Positions 25,008 to 32,929 of a stretch of 42,189 nt of DNA are shown piece after piece; within the stretch, counting starts at the first letter, position 1, and each line of letters begins with the position of its first letter. The position numbers and the translations under genes were made by a program. This DNA is from Planctomyces sp. SH-PL62 (GTDB taxonomy: Bacteria; Planctomycetota; Planctomycetia; Planctomycetales; Planctomycetaceae), in assembly GCA_945893075.1 (NCBI GenBank), contig CAMDDX010000018.1, positions 1-42,189 on the forward strand, given 5' to 3'. The notes under the pieces are model-generated. The model ran no database searches and was not told the origin of the DNA. It saw only the letters and a program-made list of their open reading frames with translations.

Positions 25008-26342
25008 ATGACGCTGTCTTTAACGCCCGATTTCGAGACGACCCTATTTGGCCAATCCCAGGCGATTCAGAGTCGTCGAACAACCTGCCGGGAATTGTTT
25101 GAACGCTGTCGTGCGACTGTCCTGGAACGCGAATCGAGCGTGCAGGCGTGGGTTCGTTTCGGCGGCGACGAGGTTGAACAGGTTGTGAAGGATCGCGACC
25201 TCGAACTGAAAAATGGTCAATGGCGCGGACCGTTGCACGGGATTCCGATGGGTGTGAAAGACATTTACGACGTGGCCGAGGCCGCGACCAGCGCCGGCAT
25301 TCCGCATCGGCAATTTGATCCAGCAGTGCGTGACTCCGCGATGGTGGCTCGATTGCGCGAGGCGGGGGCGATCATCGTTGGTAAAACGGTGACGACTCCG
25401 TATGCGTACTTCGATCCGCCGCCGACTCGCAATCCGTGGAACTTGGATCGCACACCGGGCGGTTCATCCAGCGGTTCGGCGGCGGCGGTTGCGAGCGGCA
25501 TGTGTCTGGGAGCGCTCGGTTCGCAGACGGGCGGCTCGATCCTGCGGCCCGCTTCGTTCTGCGGCATCGCCGGTTACAAGCCGACGTTTGGGTTGCTCAA
25601 TCGGCGTGGGATGTTTCCGTTCGCGCCGAGCCTCGATCATCCCGGCCCGATGGCACGGACCGTCACCGATTTGATTTTGATGATGACCGCTCTCGCTCCA
25701 CCGTACCTGCGCGAGTCGTTTCAATCCTTGCCGAATGAACCGCTCGTCAGCGACCTCGATGACCTGCCGACGTTCTTTGTGCCCAATGGAGACGTGTCGG
25801 CCAAGACAGAACCGGCGATGTCCGCCGCGCTGAATGCGGCGGTCGAAAGTCTTGGTCATGCGGGAGCGGAGATTTTTGGCTGGCAACCGGATGAACTCGA
25901 ACTACCAAAATTGTGGACTCAGCATCGCTGCGTGATGGCGGTGGAGATTGCGACCTCTCAAGAGGAACGGTTGGCGGAACATCCCGAAGAGTTCACTCCT
26001 GCCGTGCGTGCGCTGATCGAGGAAGGTTTGTTGACCCGCTCCGTGGATTACGCGGCGGCGATTCAATTTCAACGCGCGCTGCGTCGCCGAATGTCTCGCG
26101 TGATCGGCGACTCGATCTGGTTGATGCCGGCCGCTCGCGGAGCCGCTCCAACGCCTGAGACAACCGGCGATCCTTGTATGAACTCGCCGTGGAGCTTTCT
26201 CGGATTCCCGACGATCACGATTCCGATGGCATTGTGTCCGGAAGGGCTGCCGCTCGGATTGCAGTTGGTCACGGGACCGGGATGCGATCTGGAATTGTTC
26301 CGATCCGCGAGATGGTGCGAAGCGGCATTGGCTCGGAGGTGA
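25008..26342 (+). CDS. Amidase signature family enzyme
   Basis: A 444-residue amidase. The catalytic triad follows family spacing: K84 (GVKDIYDV), cis-Ser S153 in GGSSSGSAAAVASG, and nucleophile S177 in GSQTGGSILRPASF, 24 residues after S153. The family hydrolyses carbon-nitrogen bonds of small amides and includes GatA; the absence of a nearby gatC or gatB and the low similarity of the flanks to GatA argue for a general amidase. ATG 25008 has GGGAG 8 bases upstream. The M20 amidohydrolase gene begins 113 bases downstream on the same strand, so the two amide-cleaving enzymes might work together (inference). No signal peptide. Confidence 0.88.
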   Translation: MTLSLTPDFETTLFGQSQAIQSRRTTCRELFERCRATVLERESSVQAWVRFGGDEVEQVVKDRDLELKNGQWRGPLHGIPMGVKDIYDVAEAATSAGIPHRQFDPAVRDSAMVARLREAGAIIVGKTVTTPYAYFDPPPTRNPWNLDRTPGGSSSGSAAAVASGMCLGALGSQTGGSILRPASFCGIAGYKPTFGLLNRRGMFPFAPSLDHPGPMARTVTDLILMMTALAPPYLRESFQSLPNEPLVSDLDDLPTFFVPNGDVSAKTEPAMSAALNAAVESLGHAGAEIFGWQPDELELPKLWTQHRCVMAVEIATSQEERLAEHPEEFTPAVRALIEEGLLTRSVDYAAAIQFQRALRRRMSRVIGDSIWLMPAARGAAPTPETTGDPCMNSPWSFLGFPTITIPMALCPEGLPLGLQLVTGPGCDLELFRSARWCEAALARR

Positions 26343-26455
26343 CGCTGCTGAACGACATGAAACTGAAATCGGCCTGCGACCCTCGGTGTCCGGCTGAAAG
26401 CTGATGGCTGTGGGCTGATGGCTGGTATCCCAAACTCGAATGCCGAAAGGTCAAC

Positions 26456-27901
26456 ATGCGACGATTTCAAATTCTCACGGCAGCGATGCTTGTCATCGGT
26501 GTTGCTTCGCCAGCCGACCTGACTGCGGATGAGTTGCTCGATCGCATCGACGCTCAGCGGCCGAAGTATGTCGAAATCGCATCACGCATCTGGCGTTGGG
26601 CGGAGGTGGGTTACAAAGAGGTGCAGAGTTCATCGCTGTTGGCGGACGAACTGGAAGCGGCGGGCTTTGAAGTCAAACGGGGAGTTGCTGACATCCCGAC
26701 CGCATTCGTAGCGGAGTTCGGTAGCGGCAAGCCGGTCATCGGCATCCTCGCCGAATACGACGCGCTGCCAGGCATGGAGCAAGAAGCGGTGCCGGCCAAG
26801 CAGCCGGTGAAGTCGAACAAAGCAGGACACGCTTGCGGACATCATCTGTTTGGGACGGCATCGACTTGGTCCGCGATCACGGTGAAGGAAGAGATGGCTG
26901 CGAAGAAGATCAAGGGGACGCTGCGGCTTTATGGTTGTCCGGCCGAGGAGGGAGGCAGCGGCAAGGTCTTCATGGTGCGGGCGGGGTTGTTCAACGACTG
27001 CGACGTCGTGTTGCACTGGCATCCGGGGTCGGAGAATCGAGCGGGGCTCGAAACCAATCTGGCGAACATCAGCGGCAAGTTTCGGTTTCGCGGTAAAGCG
27101 GCTCACGCGGCCGGTGCGCCGCATCAGGCGCGGTCGGCGTTGGATGCGGTGATGCTGTTCGCTCACGGCGTCGACCTGCTGCGCGAGCACGTGCCGCAGG
27201 AGACTCGGCTGCATTACGTCATCACCAACGGCGGCAACGCGCCGAACATCGTCCCGGACTTCGCCGAGGTCTACATGTACGCTCGGCATCCCGATCCGAA
27301 GACGCTCGACGGCATTTGGAACCGCGTCGAAAAGTGCGCGGAGGGGGGTGCCGTCGCCACCGAAACGACGCGCTCGCTGGAACTCGTGGGCAACACGGCG
27401 AACTTGTTGCCGAACGATGCGCTCGCCAAGTTGCTGGATAAGCATCTGCGAGCGATCGGTGGCGTGACTTACTCCGCCGAAGAGATCGACTTCGCTGAGA
27501 AGCTGCGTCCGAGTTTGTTGCGTCCCGAACTGCCGCCGCTGACCGAGGCGTCGCAAGTGAAGTCGGTCAGCGAAGGCCAGCGCTACGGGTCGACTGATGT
27601 CGGAGACGTAAGTTGGGCGGTCCCGACCGGCGGATTCTCTACGGCGTGCGTCTTCCCCGGAGTGCCAATGCACTCCTGGCAAGCGGTCGCTTGCGGCGGC
27701 ACACCCGTCGGCCACAAGGGCATGGTCATCGCCGCCAAGACGCTGACCTTGGCGACGCTCGAATTGCTCACCGATCCCAAGCAAGTCGCTGCCGCCCGCG
27801 AGAGCTTCGACAAACGCCGCGCAGGGAAGAGTTATCAGACTCGCTTCCCGAAGGAACAACGCCCGGCGTTGAACTATCGCGACAACGCGGTGACGGATTG
27901 A
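26456..27901 (+). CDS. Exported M20 amidohydrolase (AbgB-like)
   Basis: A 481-residue M20D metallopeptidase/amidohydrolase resembling the B subunit of p-aminobenzoyl-glutamate hydrolase. Metal-binding and catalytic motifs are HACGHH, the EEGG pair, STDVGDVSW and HSWQAVACGG. Residues 1-24 are a probable signal peptide (MRRFQILTAAMLVIGVASPA), which AbgB lacks, so this one likely acts outside the cytoplasm on an N-acyl amino acid or aminobenzoyl-glutamate-like compound. No abgA or abgT gene is nearby. AAAGG lies 5 bases before ATG 26456. The amidase gene is just upstream; a large palindrome (27931-28096) follows. The short gap before it (26343-26455) has two copies of GCTGATGGCTG but no gene. 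Confidence 0.87.
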   Translation: MRRFQILTAAMLVIGVASPADLTADELLDRIDAQRPKYVEIASRIWRWAEVGYKEVQSSSLLADELEAAGFEVKRGVADIPTAFVAEFGSGKPVIGILAEYDALPGMEQEAVPAKQPVKSNKAGHACGHHLFGTASTWSAITVKEEMAAKKIKGTLRLYGCPAEEGGSGKVFMVRAGLFNDCDVVLHWHPGSENRAGLETNLANISGKFRFRGKAAHAAGAPHQARSALDAVMLFAHGVDLLREHVPQETRLHYVITNGGNAPNIVPDFAEVYMYARHPDPKTLDGIWNRVEKCAEGGAVATETTRSLELVGNTANLLPNDALAKLLDKHLRAIGGVTYSAEEIDFAEKLRPSLLRPELPPLTEASQVKSVSEGQRYGSTDVGDVSWAVPTGGFSTACVFPGVPMHSWQAVACGGTPVGHKGMVIAAKTLTLATLELLTDPKQVAAARESFDKRRAGKSYQTRFPKEQRPALNYRDNAVTD

Positions 27902-27930
27902 CGCAGTCCTTAGACGGACATCGTCCACTC

Positions 27931-28096
27931 CCTGGAGTGCTGCGGCTCGACGCAGCCCTCCATTCATTTGGAATAAAGACGCTGATCGCCAAGAAAACGA
28001 ACTTTGTTTAACCGACTCTCGTAGCTGCGGTTTTTGAATTTCGAGAGTCGCTATTTCAAATGAATGGAGGGCGGTGTCGAGCCACCGCACTCCAGG
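27931..28096. repeat. 166-bp palindromic element of two REP-like hairpin arms
   Basis: Outer arms of 40 bases (27931-27970 and 28057-28096) end in CCTGGAGTGC and CCTCCATTCATTTG. Each arm folds alone: left GCTGCG-GCTCGA-CGCAGC, right GCGGTG-TCGAGC-CACCGC. The stem bases differ between arms but pairing is kept. An inner hairpin CGACTCTCG...CGAGAGTCG lies at about 28013-28050. The same right-arm hairpin appears at 47-70. Confidence 0.85.
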
Positions 28097-28111
28097 TTGA
28101 GTGCGGTCAAA

Positions 28112-28477
28112 TTAGCTCGCTCCCAAATGCTTTTTCAGAATGTCGGGCAACGTGCTGGCAAATTGACTGCGCGGCATGACCTCCGCACCGGCGGCCTGGG
28201 CGGCTTCGAGCAATTCGACATTCACGTGCGAACCGAACGCGATCACCGGGATCCGCGCCGAGGCCGGCAGCGCGGCGAAGAGGTTGGTGATAGATGCTCG
28301 CGGAGCGCCTAGGTCGAACAACACGCAGGCCACGTCTCCCGATGACAATCTCGCCGCGGCGGTGGTGACATCGTCGATCGACTCGACTCGCAGCCCCAAT
28401 GCGTGAGCGGTGCCGGTAACCTTGCTCGTAAAGAACAGGTCCGGCGAAATCAACAGGCCGATTTTCGTGTGAGACAT
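28112..28477 (-). CDS. Receiver-like (CheY-fold) protein without the acidic pocket
   Basis: A 121-residue single-domain protein. The alternating strand and helix pattern and VLFDLGAPRAS (the usual phospho-acceptor strand), IPVIAFGSHV and AGAEVMPRSQF match response-regulator receivers. The paired acidic residues that should follow the first strand are absent (IGLLISPDLFFTSKV), so normal aspartyl phosphorylation is doubtful although an Asp is present in LFDLG. No output domain. ATG 28477 lies 7 bases past the stop of the CaMKII-AD gene, so the two are surely one transcript. A role as a protein-protein switch is inference only. Confidence 0.65.
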   Translation of the reverse strand: MSHTKIGLLISPDLFFTSKVTGTAHALGLRVESIDDVTTAAARLSSGDVACVLFDLGAPRASITNLFAALPASARIPVIAFGSHVNVELLEAAQAAGAEVMPRSQFASTLPDILKKHLGAS

Positions 28478-28484
28478 TTCAGCG

Positions 28485-28877
28485 CTACCGTGCCGTTGGG
28501 ATCGAGCGGTGAAAATGCACATGTTTCCAAAAGCCGTTTTGCTTCTGCCACACGCGCGTCTCTTCGCTGGCGAACGTGGCGGGGTTGCCGTCCGCTTCGA
28601 CCCGTTGAGTCAGGCGGATGTACGAGATGATGGCGGTATCGCCGATCAAGCGAACGTGCGGCGAGGCCATGATCGACTGCTTCGGTCGGCCGGAGGCTTC
28701 CAGCTTGAAGTAGAAATGATGGAAGTCCATGCCTTGAACGACGTGCCCCAGAGCCTCCGGTTCGAAGCAGGTCAGGCTGGGATCGCAGAGTTCGGCGTAG
28801 GCGTTCCAGTTTTGGGAATTGATCGCGTCAAGCAGCTTGAGGTTGGCTTGCAGGACTTCAGCGGTGGGATCGGCCAT
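28485..28877 (-). CDS. CaMKII association-domain family protein (SnoaL-like fold)
   Basis: A 130-residue protein of the NTF2-like cone fold. AELCDPSLTCFEPEALGHVVQG and FHHFYF match bacterial relatives of the association (oligomerisation) domain of eukaryotic Ca2+/calmodulin-dependent kinase II; given in parts, AELCDPSLTCFEPEA and GMDFHHFYF. In eukaryotes it assembles the kinase into 12- to 14-mers; in bacteria it stands alone and its role is unknown, though NTF2-like folds often bind small ligands in the cone. No kinase is fused or adjacent. It is followed 7 bases later by a receiver-like gene. Confidence 0.85.
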   Translation of the reverse strand: MADPTAEVLQANLKLLDAINSQNWNAYAELCDPSLTCFEPEALGHVVQGMDFHHFYFKLEASGRPKQSIMASPHVRLIGDTAIISYIRLTQRVEADGNPATFASEETRVWQKQNGFWKHVHFHRSIPTAR

Positions 28878-28952
28878 GAGTGGTTCCTTCGGTCATCGGT
28901 GTCGTTCGAGTGATGCGGCAGGTCGCCGCGCGGGGCGGGATGATAGGCAGGC

Positions 28953-29051
28953 ACTAACCCGACGCGCAAGCGAGGCCCGACGCTTTACCAAACACCAATC
29001 GAAAACGGATGTCAGGAGATGCGTCCGGCCTCGCTTGCGCGTCGGGTTAGT
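28953..29051. repeat. 99-bp ACTAACCCGACGCGC inverted repeat
   Basis: Perfect 25-base arms (28953-28977 and 29027-29051) with a 49-base interior. Same family as the in-frame element at 23003-23069. It fills the gap between the FGE-like gene (ends 29057) and the CaMKII-AD gene start. Confidence 0.88.
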
Positions 29052-29056
29052 TTGCG

Positions 29057-29932
29057 TTACTTCTTTGCTTTGACGCAGCGGAAGCCGATGGCATCGTCCC
29101 CCTCGGTGAGCGGCAGTGATCTGCGAGCGGAACTGGTCAGCTTCGAGTAGTGATCCTTCCACGAACCGCTGCGAACGACGATCTTCTTCGCAGCAGAGTC
29201 GGTCCACGCGCGGCCGTCCGTCGGTGCGCCGTCGTAGTTGTCGTGCCAACTGTCTTCGACAAATTCCCAGAGGTAGCCGTGGAAGTCATACAAGCCCCAA
29301 GCGTTGGGCTTCTTGGCTCCGACCGGCGGGTCGTTGCCGGCGGCGTTGCCCGTGTGCCAACCAAACTCGTCGAGCACCGATGCCTTATTTCCGGCGTCTC
29401 CCTCTTTGGTGGCGGAGTCGCCGAAGCTGTAGACGGTCGTTGTGCCGGCTCGGCAGCAGTATTCCCATTCGGCTTCGGTCGGCAGGCGGATCGCCTCGTC
29501 GTCGCCGAGCAGTTTTTCGGCTCGCAGGAGTTCGGTGATCTTGCCGCAGAAGTCACGAGCCTCTTGCCAGGAAAACATCTCGACCGAATTACGCGGTCCT
29601 TTCCACTTGCTGGGGTTGGCTCCCATGACCGCTTCGTAGAGGTTCTGCGGGACTTCGTACTTCGCGATGGCGAAGCGGTGCTTGAGCGTGACTTCATGCG
29701 CCGGCTTTTCGCTGGCGGCTTGGTCGCTACCCATGCGGAACTTTGACGGAAACGTGATCGAGCCGTCGCGAGATTTCTCACCGGGGGCGATCTCGACGAA
29801 CTCGTCGTTGAATCGTTTGAGGAGTTCGGCCTTGTTTGGCTTGGCCGTTGTTTTCACGGCTTGGTCTTCCGATTGAGTACACGGGACAAAGAATGACAGG
29901 ACGACGAGAGCAATTGGAGCGAAGCGAAGCAT
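29057..29932 (-). CDS. Exported formylglycine-generating enzyme-like (SUMF1-fold) protein
   Basis: A 291-residue protein with a signal peptide (MLRFAPIALVVLSFFVPCTQ). From residue 45 it has the C-type-lectin-like SUMF1 fold: FRMGSDQAASEKPAHEVTL, EVPQNLYEAVMG, RLPTEAEWEYCCRAG, NAWGLYDFHGYLWEFVEDSW and a terminal GFRCV. In true FGE two Cys near the C-terminus bind copper and convert sulfatase Cys to formylglycine. The corresponding stretch (RSGSWKDHYSKLTSSARRS) has no such pair, so it is probably not a sulfatase activator. Such lectin-like proteins often bind or modify other targets. No sulfatase is adjacent. Possibly followed by readthrough into the 99-bp repeat. Confidence 0.85.
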   Translation of the reverse strand: MLRFAPIALVVLSFFVPCTQSEDQAVKTTAKPNKAELLKRFNDEFVEIAPGEKSRDGSITFPSKFRMGSDQAASEKPAHEVTLKHRFAIAKYEVPQNLYEAVMGANPSKWKGPRNSVEMFSWQEARDFCGKITELLRAEKLLGDDEAIRLPTEAEWEYCCRAGTTTVYSFGDSATKEGDAGNKASVLDEFGWHTGNAAGNDPPVGAKKPNAWGLYDFHGYLWEFVEDSWHDNYDGAPTDGRAWTDSAAKKIVVRSGSWKDHYSKLTSSARRSLPLTEGDDAIGFRCVKAKK

Positions 29933-29977
29933 GATGTCCTTTCAACGGTCGAAGACGGACGGTAAGTATGGCGGCAA

Positions 29978-30104
29978 GGGGTCGGGTCTTCAAATTTCAT
30001 TTTTGGCCACACGATCCACCCCCGACTCTAATTCCACATCGCCATTCCAATTCACATCGCGCCCAACTCGCGAGGCCAAAAATGAAATTTGAAGACCCGA
30101 CCCC
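29978..30104. repeat. 127-bp GGGGTCGGGTCTTC inverted repeat
   Basis: Perfect 31-base arms (29978-30008 and 30074-30104) starting GGGGTCGGGTCTTCAAATTT, with a 65-base interior. The ends match the GGGGTCRGG series at 4377, 7388 and 14719. I recall sequences of the form GGGGTCAGGTCTT flanking Y1 (IS200-like) transposase genes in other bacteria; this is unverified. It ends 3 bases before the eda stop codon. Confidence 0.85.
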
Positions 30105-30106
30105 GA

Positions 30107-30748
30107 CTACGTTGGGCTACGGGTTTGTTTCACGAGAGCAACGTATTGAGCGGCGAGGTCGCGGATGCGAGTCATGTTGCCGGACTCGACGGCGGCCTTT
30201 TCGACCAATTGGCCGCCGAGTCCGACAGCACAGGCTCCGGCCTTGAAGAAGTCGGGCAGCGTCTTCAGGTCGACTCCGCCGGTCGGCAGGATGCGGACTT
30301 GCGGCAGTGGACCGCGCAGAGCTTTCAAATAATTCGGGCCGACGCAATCGGCTGGGAAAAGCTTGACGATGTCTGCTCCCGCTTCCCAAGCGGTGACGAT
30401 TTCAGTCGGAGTGAAGGCTCCCGGCATGACGAGCTTGCCGTAGCGTTTGCAGAGTTTGATCACGTCGAGATTCACTGACGGCGAGACGATGAACTCGGCT
30501 CCGGCCAGAAGTGCTGCTCGGCAGGTTTCCGGATCGAGCACCGTGCCGGCTCCGAGCAGAATTTTTTTGCCGAGGTCTTTGCGCACGGCGGCGAGGATTT
30601 CAAGCACGTTCGGAACGGTGAAGGTGACTTCGATGACGTCGATGCCTCCTTCGTACAACGCTCGCGCGACATTGACCAATTGGTCGCCGGAGGTGGCTCG
30701 GATGATGGCGACGATGCCGCCGTCGAGGACTCGTTGCAGATCAGACAT
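30107..30748 (-). CDS. eda: 2-keto-3-deoxy-6-phosphogluconate / 4-hydroxy-2-oxoglutarate aldolase
   Basis: A 213-residue class I aldolase that splits KDPG into pyruvate and glyceraldehyde-3-phosphate, the last step of the Entner-Doudoroff and uronate routes. The general base E40 (DVIEVTF) and the Schiff-base K129 (DIVKLFPAD) are in place, with GAGTV and SPSVN between them. Length is typical. It might instead serve KDPGal or hydroxyglutarate. ATG 30748 follows the motif-consistent start. The gene stands alone, upstream of the FGE-like gene on the same strand, with a 127-bp palindrome touching its 3' end. No edd or kdgK nearby. Confidence 0.93.
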   Translation of the reverse strand: MSDLQRVLDGGIVAIIRATSGDQLVNVARALYEGGIDVIEVTFTVPNVLEILAAVRKDLGKKILLGAGTVLDPETCRAALLAGAEFIVSPSVNLDVIKLCKRYGKLVMPGAFTPTEIVTAWEAGADIVKLFPADCVGPNYLKALRGPLPQVRILPTGGVDLKTLPDFFKAGACAVGLGGQLVEKAAVESGNMTRIRDLAAQYVALVKQTRSPT

Positions 30749-30950
30749 GGTGGCTCCTGGGTTGGGGCGGAGATGTTAGTCACGCCAACGGAAAAATCCG
30801 ACCTTTGCGAAACGAGCTTTGCGATTCGCTCGGAATTTGAGTTTCGGATTTCGAGTTTCCCATCGCGGTCTTGTCGCAGTTTTGGCCGGTGCCAATAATC
30901 CGCCGAGTTCAAACTTTGTGGTCTGGATTCGTATGGAGAGGAACCGTCGC

Positions 30951-31304
30951 GTGATACTGGCTGAGTTCAAACGCCTGAGTCCGCACGCCGATTGGGAGAA
31001 ATTCTCAAAGGGGGGCGGGTGGTTGTACTTCGCCGTCGCGGCCGCCGTGATCATGGTCTTGTTCGGGATTGTCCTGAAAATCAAGGAATGGATGCGGCCC
31101 AAGGGACTGGCGGAGAACTCGGCCGAAGACTTACTTCTTCAGTTTCGAGACATTCATCGGCAAGGGGATTTGTCCGCTGCCGAATACAAAAGCATTCGTG
31201 AGCGGTTGACGAAAAGGTCCGGTGAGTCGGGTCGTGCAGGGGATGCCTCACGCGGTCCCTCTGCCGATGATTCGGCGGGAAGCTCACCCGCGATTGAACA
31301 GTGA
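30951..31304 (+). CDS. Small SHOCT-like membrane protein
   Basis: A 117-residue protein. One membrane helix (WLYFAVAAAVIMVLFGIVL, about residues 20-40) follows a short cytoplasmic start (FKRLSPHADWEKFSKGGG). The segment EDLLLQFRDIHRQGDLSAAEYKSIRERL resembles the SHOCT motif (given in parts: LLLQFRDIHRQGDLSAAEY, KSIRERLTKR). The tail is low complexity. I chose GTG 30951 since GAGAGGA lies 8 bases upstream; ATG 30933 is the alternative and would add six residues. Similar proteins near clpX would be worth looking for; the order here may be chance. Confidence 0.65.
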   Translation: MILAEFKRLSPHADWEKFSKGGGWLYFAVAAAVIMVLFGIVLKIKEWMRPKGLAENSAEDLLLQFRDIHRQGDLSAAEYKSIRERLTKRSGESGRAGDASRGPSADDSAGSSPAIEQ

Positions 31305-31337
31305 TGGGCCTTCCTGAAGGTTGACGATACGGTTGGG

Positions 31338-31385
31338 GACTCGCTTGCCCAGCGAGTCTCCAGGAGACCACGGACGCTGTCTCCT
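31338..31385. other. Two short hairpins upstream of clpX
   Basis: GACTCGCT-TGCCC-AGCGAGTC (31338-31358) is immediately followed by AGGAGAC...GTCTCCT (31362-31385). They lie between the SHOCT-like gene and clpX and could be a terminator/leader or a worn palindromic element. No T tract follows. Confidence 0.5.
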
Positions 31386-31454
31386 CAGCAGGCGAATGAT
31401 TGTTTCGCCGTCCCAAGGTGTTGAGGTTTGACCGACAGCGTTGAAGGAACCCAC

Positions 31455-32741
31455 ATGGCCTCGTCTGGAAAAGATTTTACGAACGGCAAGCGAACTCCGA
31501 CCGGCAAGAAAAACGCGAGCTGTAGTTTCTGCCGCAAGAGCTATCGCGAAGTCGGCCCGCTCGTCGAAGGACCGGAAGACGTTTACGTCTGCGGCGAATG
31601 CGTCGAGCTGTGTCAGTCGATCCTCGACCAGGAACGCCGCCGCCGAGGCACCCCGCACAAGCTCTTCACGAAAGTCCCGTCGCCGCGCGACATCGTGACC
31701 CATCTCGACAAGTATGTTGTCGGACAGTCGCAGACGAAGAAAATGCTCGCCGTCGCGGTTCACAACCACTACAAGCGGCTGATGCTCAACACCGATACCG
31801 ACAACGATGTCGAGATCGAAAAGTCGAACGTCCTGATGATCGGCCCGACCGGATCAGGCAAGACGCTGATCGCCAAGACGCTGGCGAAATTCCTGCAAGT
31901 GCCGTTCGCCATCGGCGACGCGACCACGCTGACCGAAGCCGGCTACGTCGGCGAGGATGTCGAGAACCTCCTGCTGAAACTGCTGCACACGTGCGACTTC
32001 GATGTCGAATCCGCCCAACGCGGAATCGTGTTCATCGACGAGATCGACAAGATCGGCAAGACGTCGAACAACGTCTCGATCACCCGCGACGTCTCCGGCG
32101 AAGGTGTGCAGCAAGCGTTGCTCAAGATGCTGGAAGGCACGGTTGCGAACGTCCCGCCACAAGGGGGCCGCAAGCATCCCGAGCAGCAATACATTCAGCT
32201 CGACACGACCAACATCCTCTTCATCTGCGGCGGCACGTTCGTGGGCCTGGAAGACATCGTCGCCCGCCGCATGGGCCGCAAGATGATCGGCTTCGGCCAG
32301 GACAACTCGTCCCACGACGACAAACTCCGTCGGTACGAAATGATTCACGACGCGACCGTCGAGGACATTCTCGAATACGGTTTGATCCCTGAACTCGTCG
32401 GCCGCCTGCCGGTGCTCACAACGCTCAGCAAGCTCAGCGAATCGGACCTCGTCCGCGTGCTGACCGAGCCTAAGAACGCTCTCGTCCGTCAGTTCCAAAA
32501 GTACTTCGAGATGGAAGAGTCCACTCTCGAAGTCACGCCGGAAGCGATTCGCGAAATTGCCAAGATCGCAATCCAGAAAGACACGGGAGCACGTGGCCTC
32601 CGCAGCGTGATCGAAAACGCGATGTTCGACATCCTCTACGAGTTGCCCGATCAAGAACCGGGTAAGAAGTACGTCCTCACCCCGGAAGTCATCCGGGGCG
32701 AGTCGCACCTCTTCCCACAAGACGGCTCAGCCGCCGCGTAA
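31455..32741 (+). CDS. clpX: ATP-dependent Clp protease ATP-binding subunit ClpX
   Basis: A 428-residue AAA+ unfoldase that feeds tagged proteins into the ClpP peptidase. The zinc-binding domain has C23, C26, C46 and C49 (CSFC, CGEC). The ATPase core has Walker A GPTGSGKT (130-137), pore loop GYVGED, Walker [17 protein letters not shown] and the ClpP-docking IGF in KMIGFGQDN, then [12 protein letters not shown]. Length matches ClpX. ATG 31455 has AAGGA 7 bases upstream; a TTG nine codons earlier is less likely. No clpP or tig gene is adjacent, unlike in many bacteria. A rho-independent terminator follows the stop by about 30 bases. Confidence 0.97.
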   Translation: MASSGKDFTNGKRTPTGKKNASCSFCRKSYREVGPLVEGPEDVYVCGECVELCQSILDQERRRRGTPHKLFTKVPSPRDIVTHLDKYVVGQSQTKKMLAVAVHNHYKRLMLNTDTDNDVEIEKSNVLMIGPTGSGKTLIAKTLAKFLQVPFAIGDATTLTEAGYVGEDVENLLLKLLHTCDFDVESAQRGIVFIDEIDKIGKTSNNVSITRDVSGEGVQQALLKMLEGTVANVPPQGGRKHPEQQYIQLDTTNILFICGGTFVGLEDIVARRMGRKMIGFGQDNSSHDDKLRRYEMIHDATVEDILEYGLIPELVGRLPVLTTLSKLSESDLVRVLTEPKNALVRQFQKYFEMEESTLEVTPEAIREIAKIAIQKDTGARGLRSVIENAMFDILYELPDQEPGKKYVLTPEVIRGESHLFPQDGSAAA

Positions 32742-32772
32742 TGCGACTGACGGACCGTCGTTGAAATCCCAA

Positions 32773-32799
32773 GCCCGCTGCTTTGCAGCGGGCTTTTTT
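32773..32799 (+). terminator. Rho-independent terminator of clpX
   Basis: GCCCGCTGC (32773-32781), loop TTT, GCAGCGGGC (32785-32793), then TTTTTT (32794-32799). The stop of clpX is 32 bases upstream. Confidence 0.92.
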
Positions 32800-32929
32800 C
32801 GTTTTCAGCCGCCCCGCCAAAAAATCGCGGGTTGTCATGTCCGATTTCTTCCGCGATCCGCATTTCTCTGGTGAGGCCGCTGATGCAGCGGCAAAGAACA
32901 AGTCCAATCGCCGACCGGGGAGCAGGCTC

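Noticed and set aside
26630-28090. Minus-strand open frame of 486 residues
   Set aside because: Antisense of the M20 amidohydrolase and runs into a palindromic element; no domain seen.
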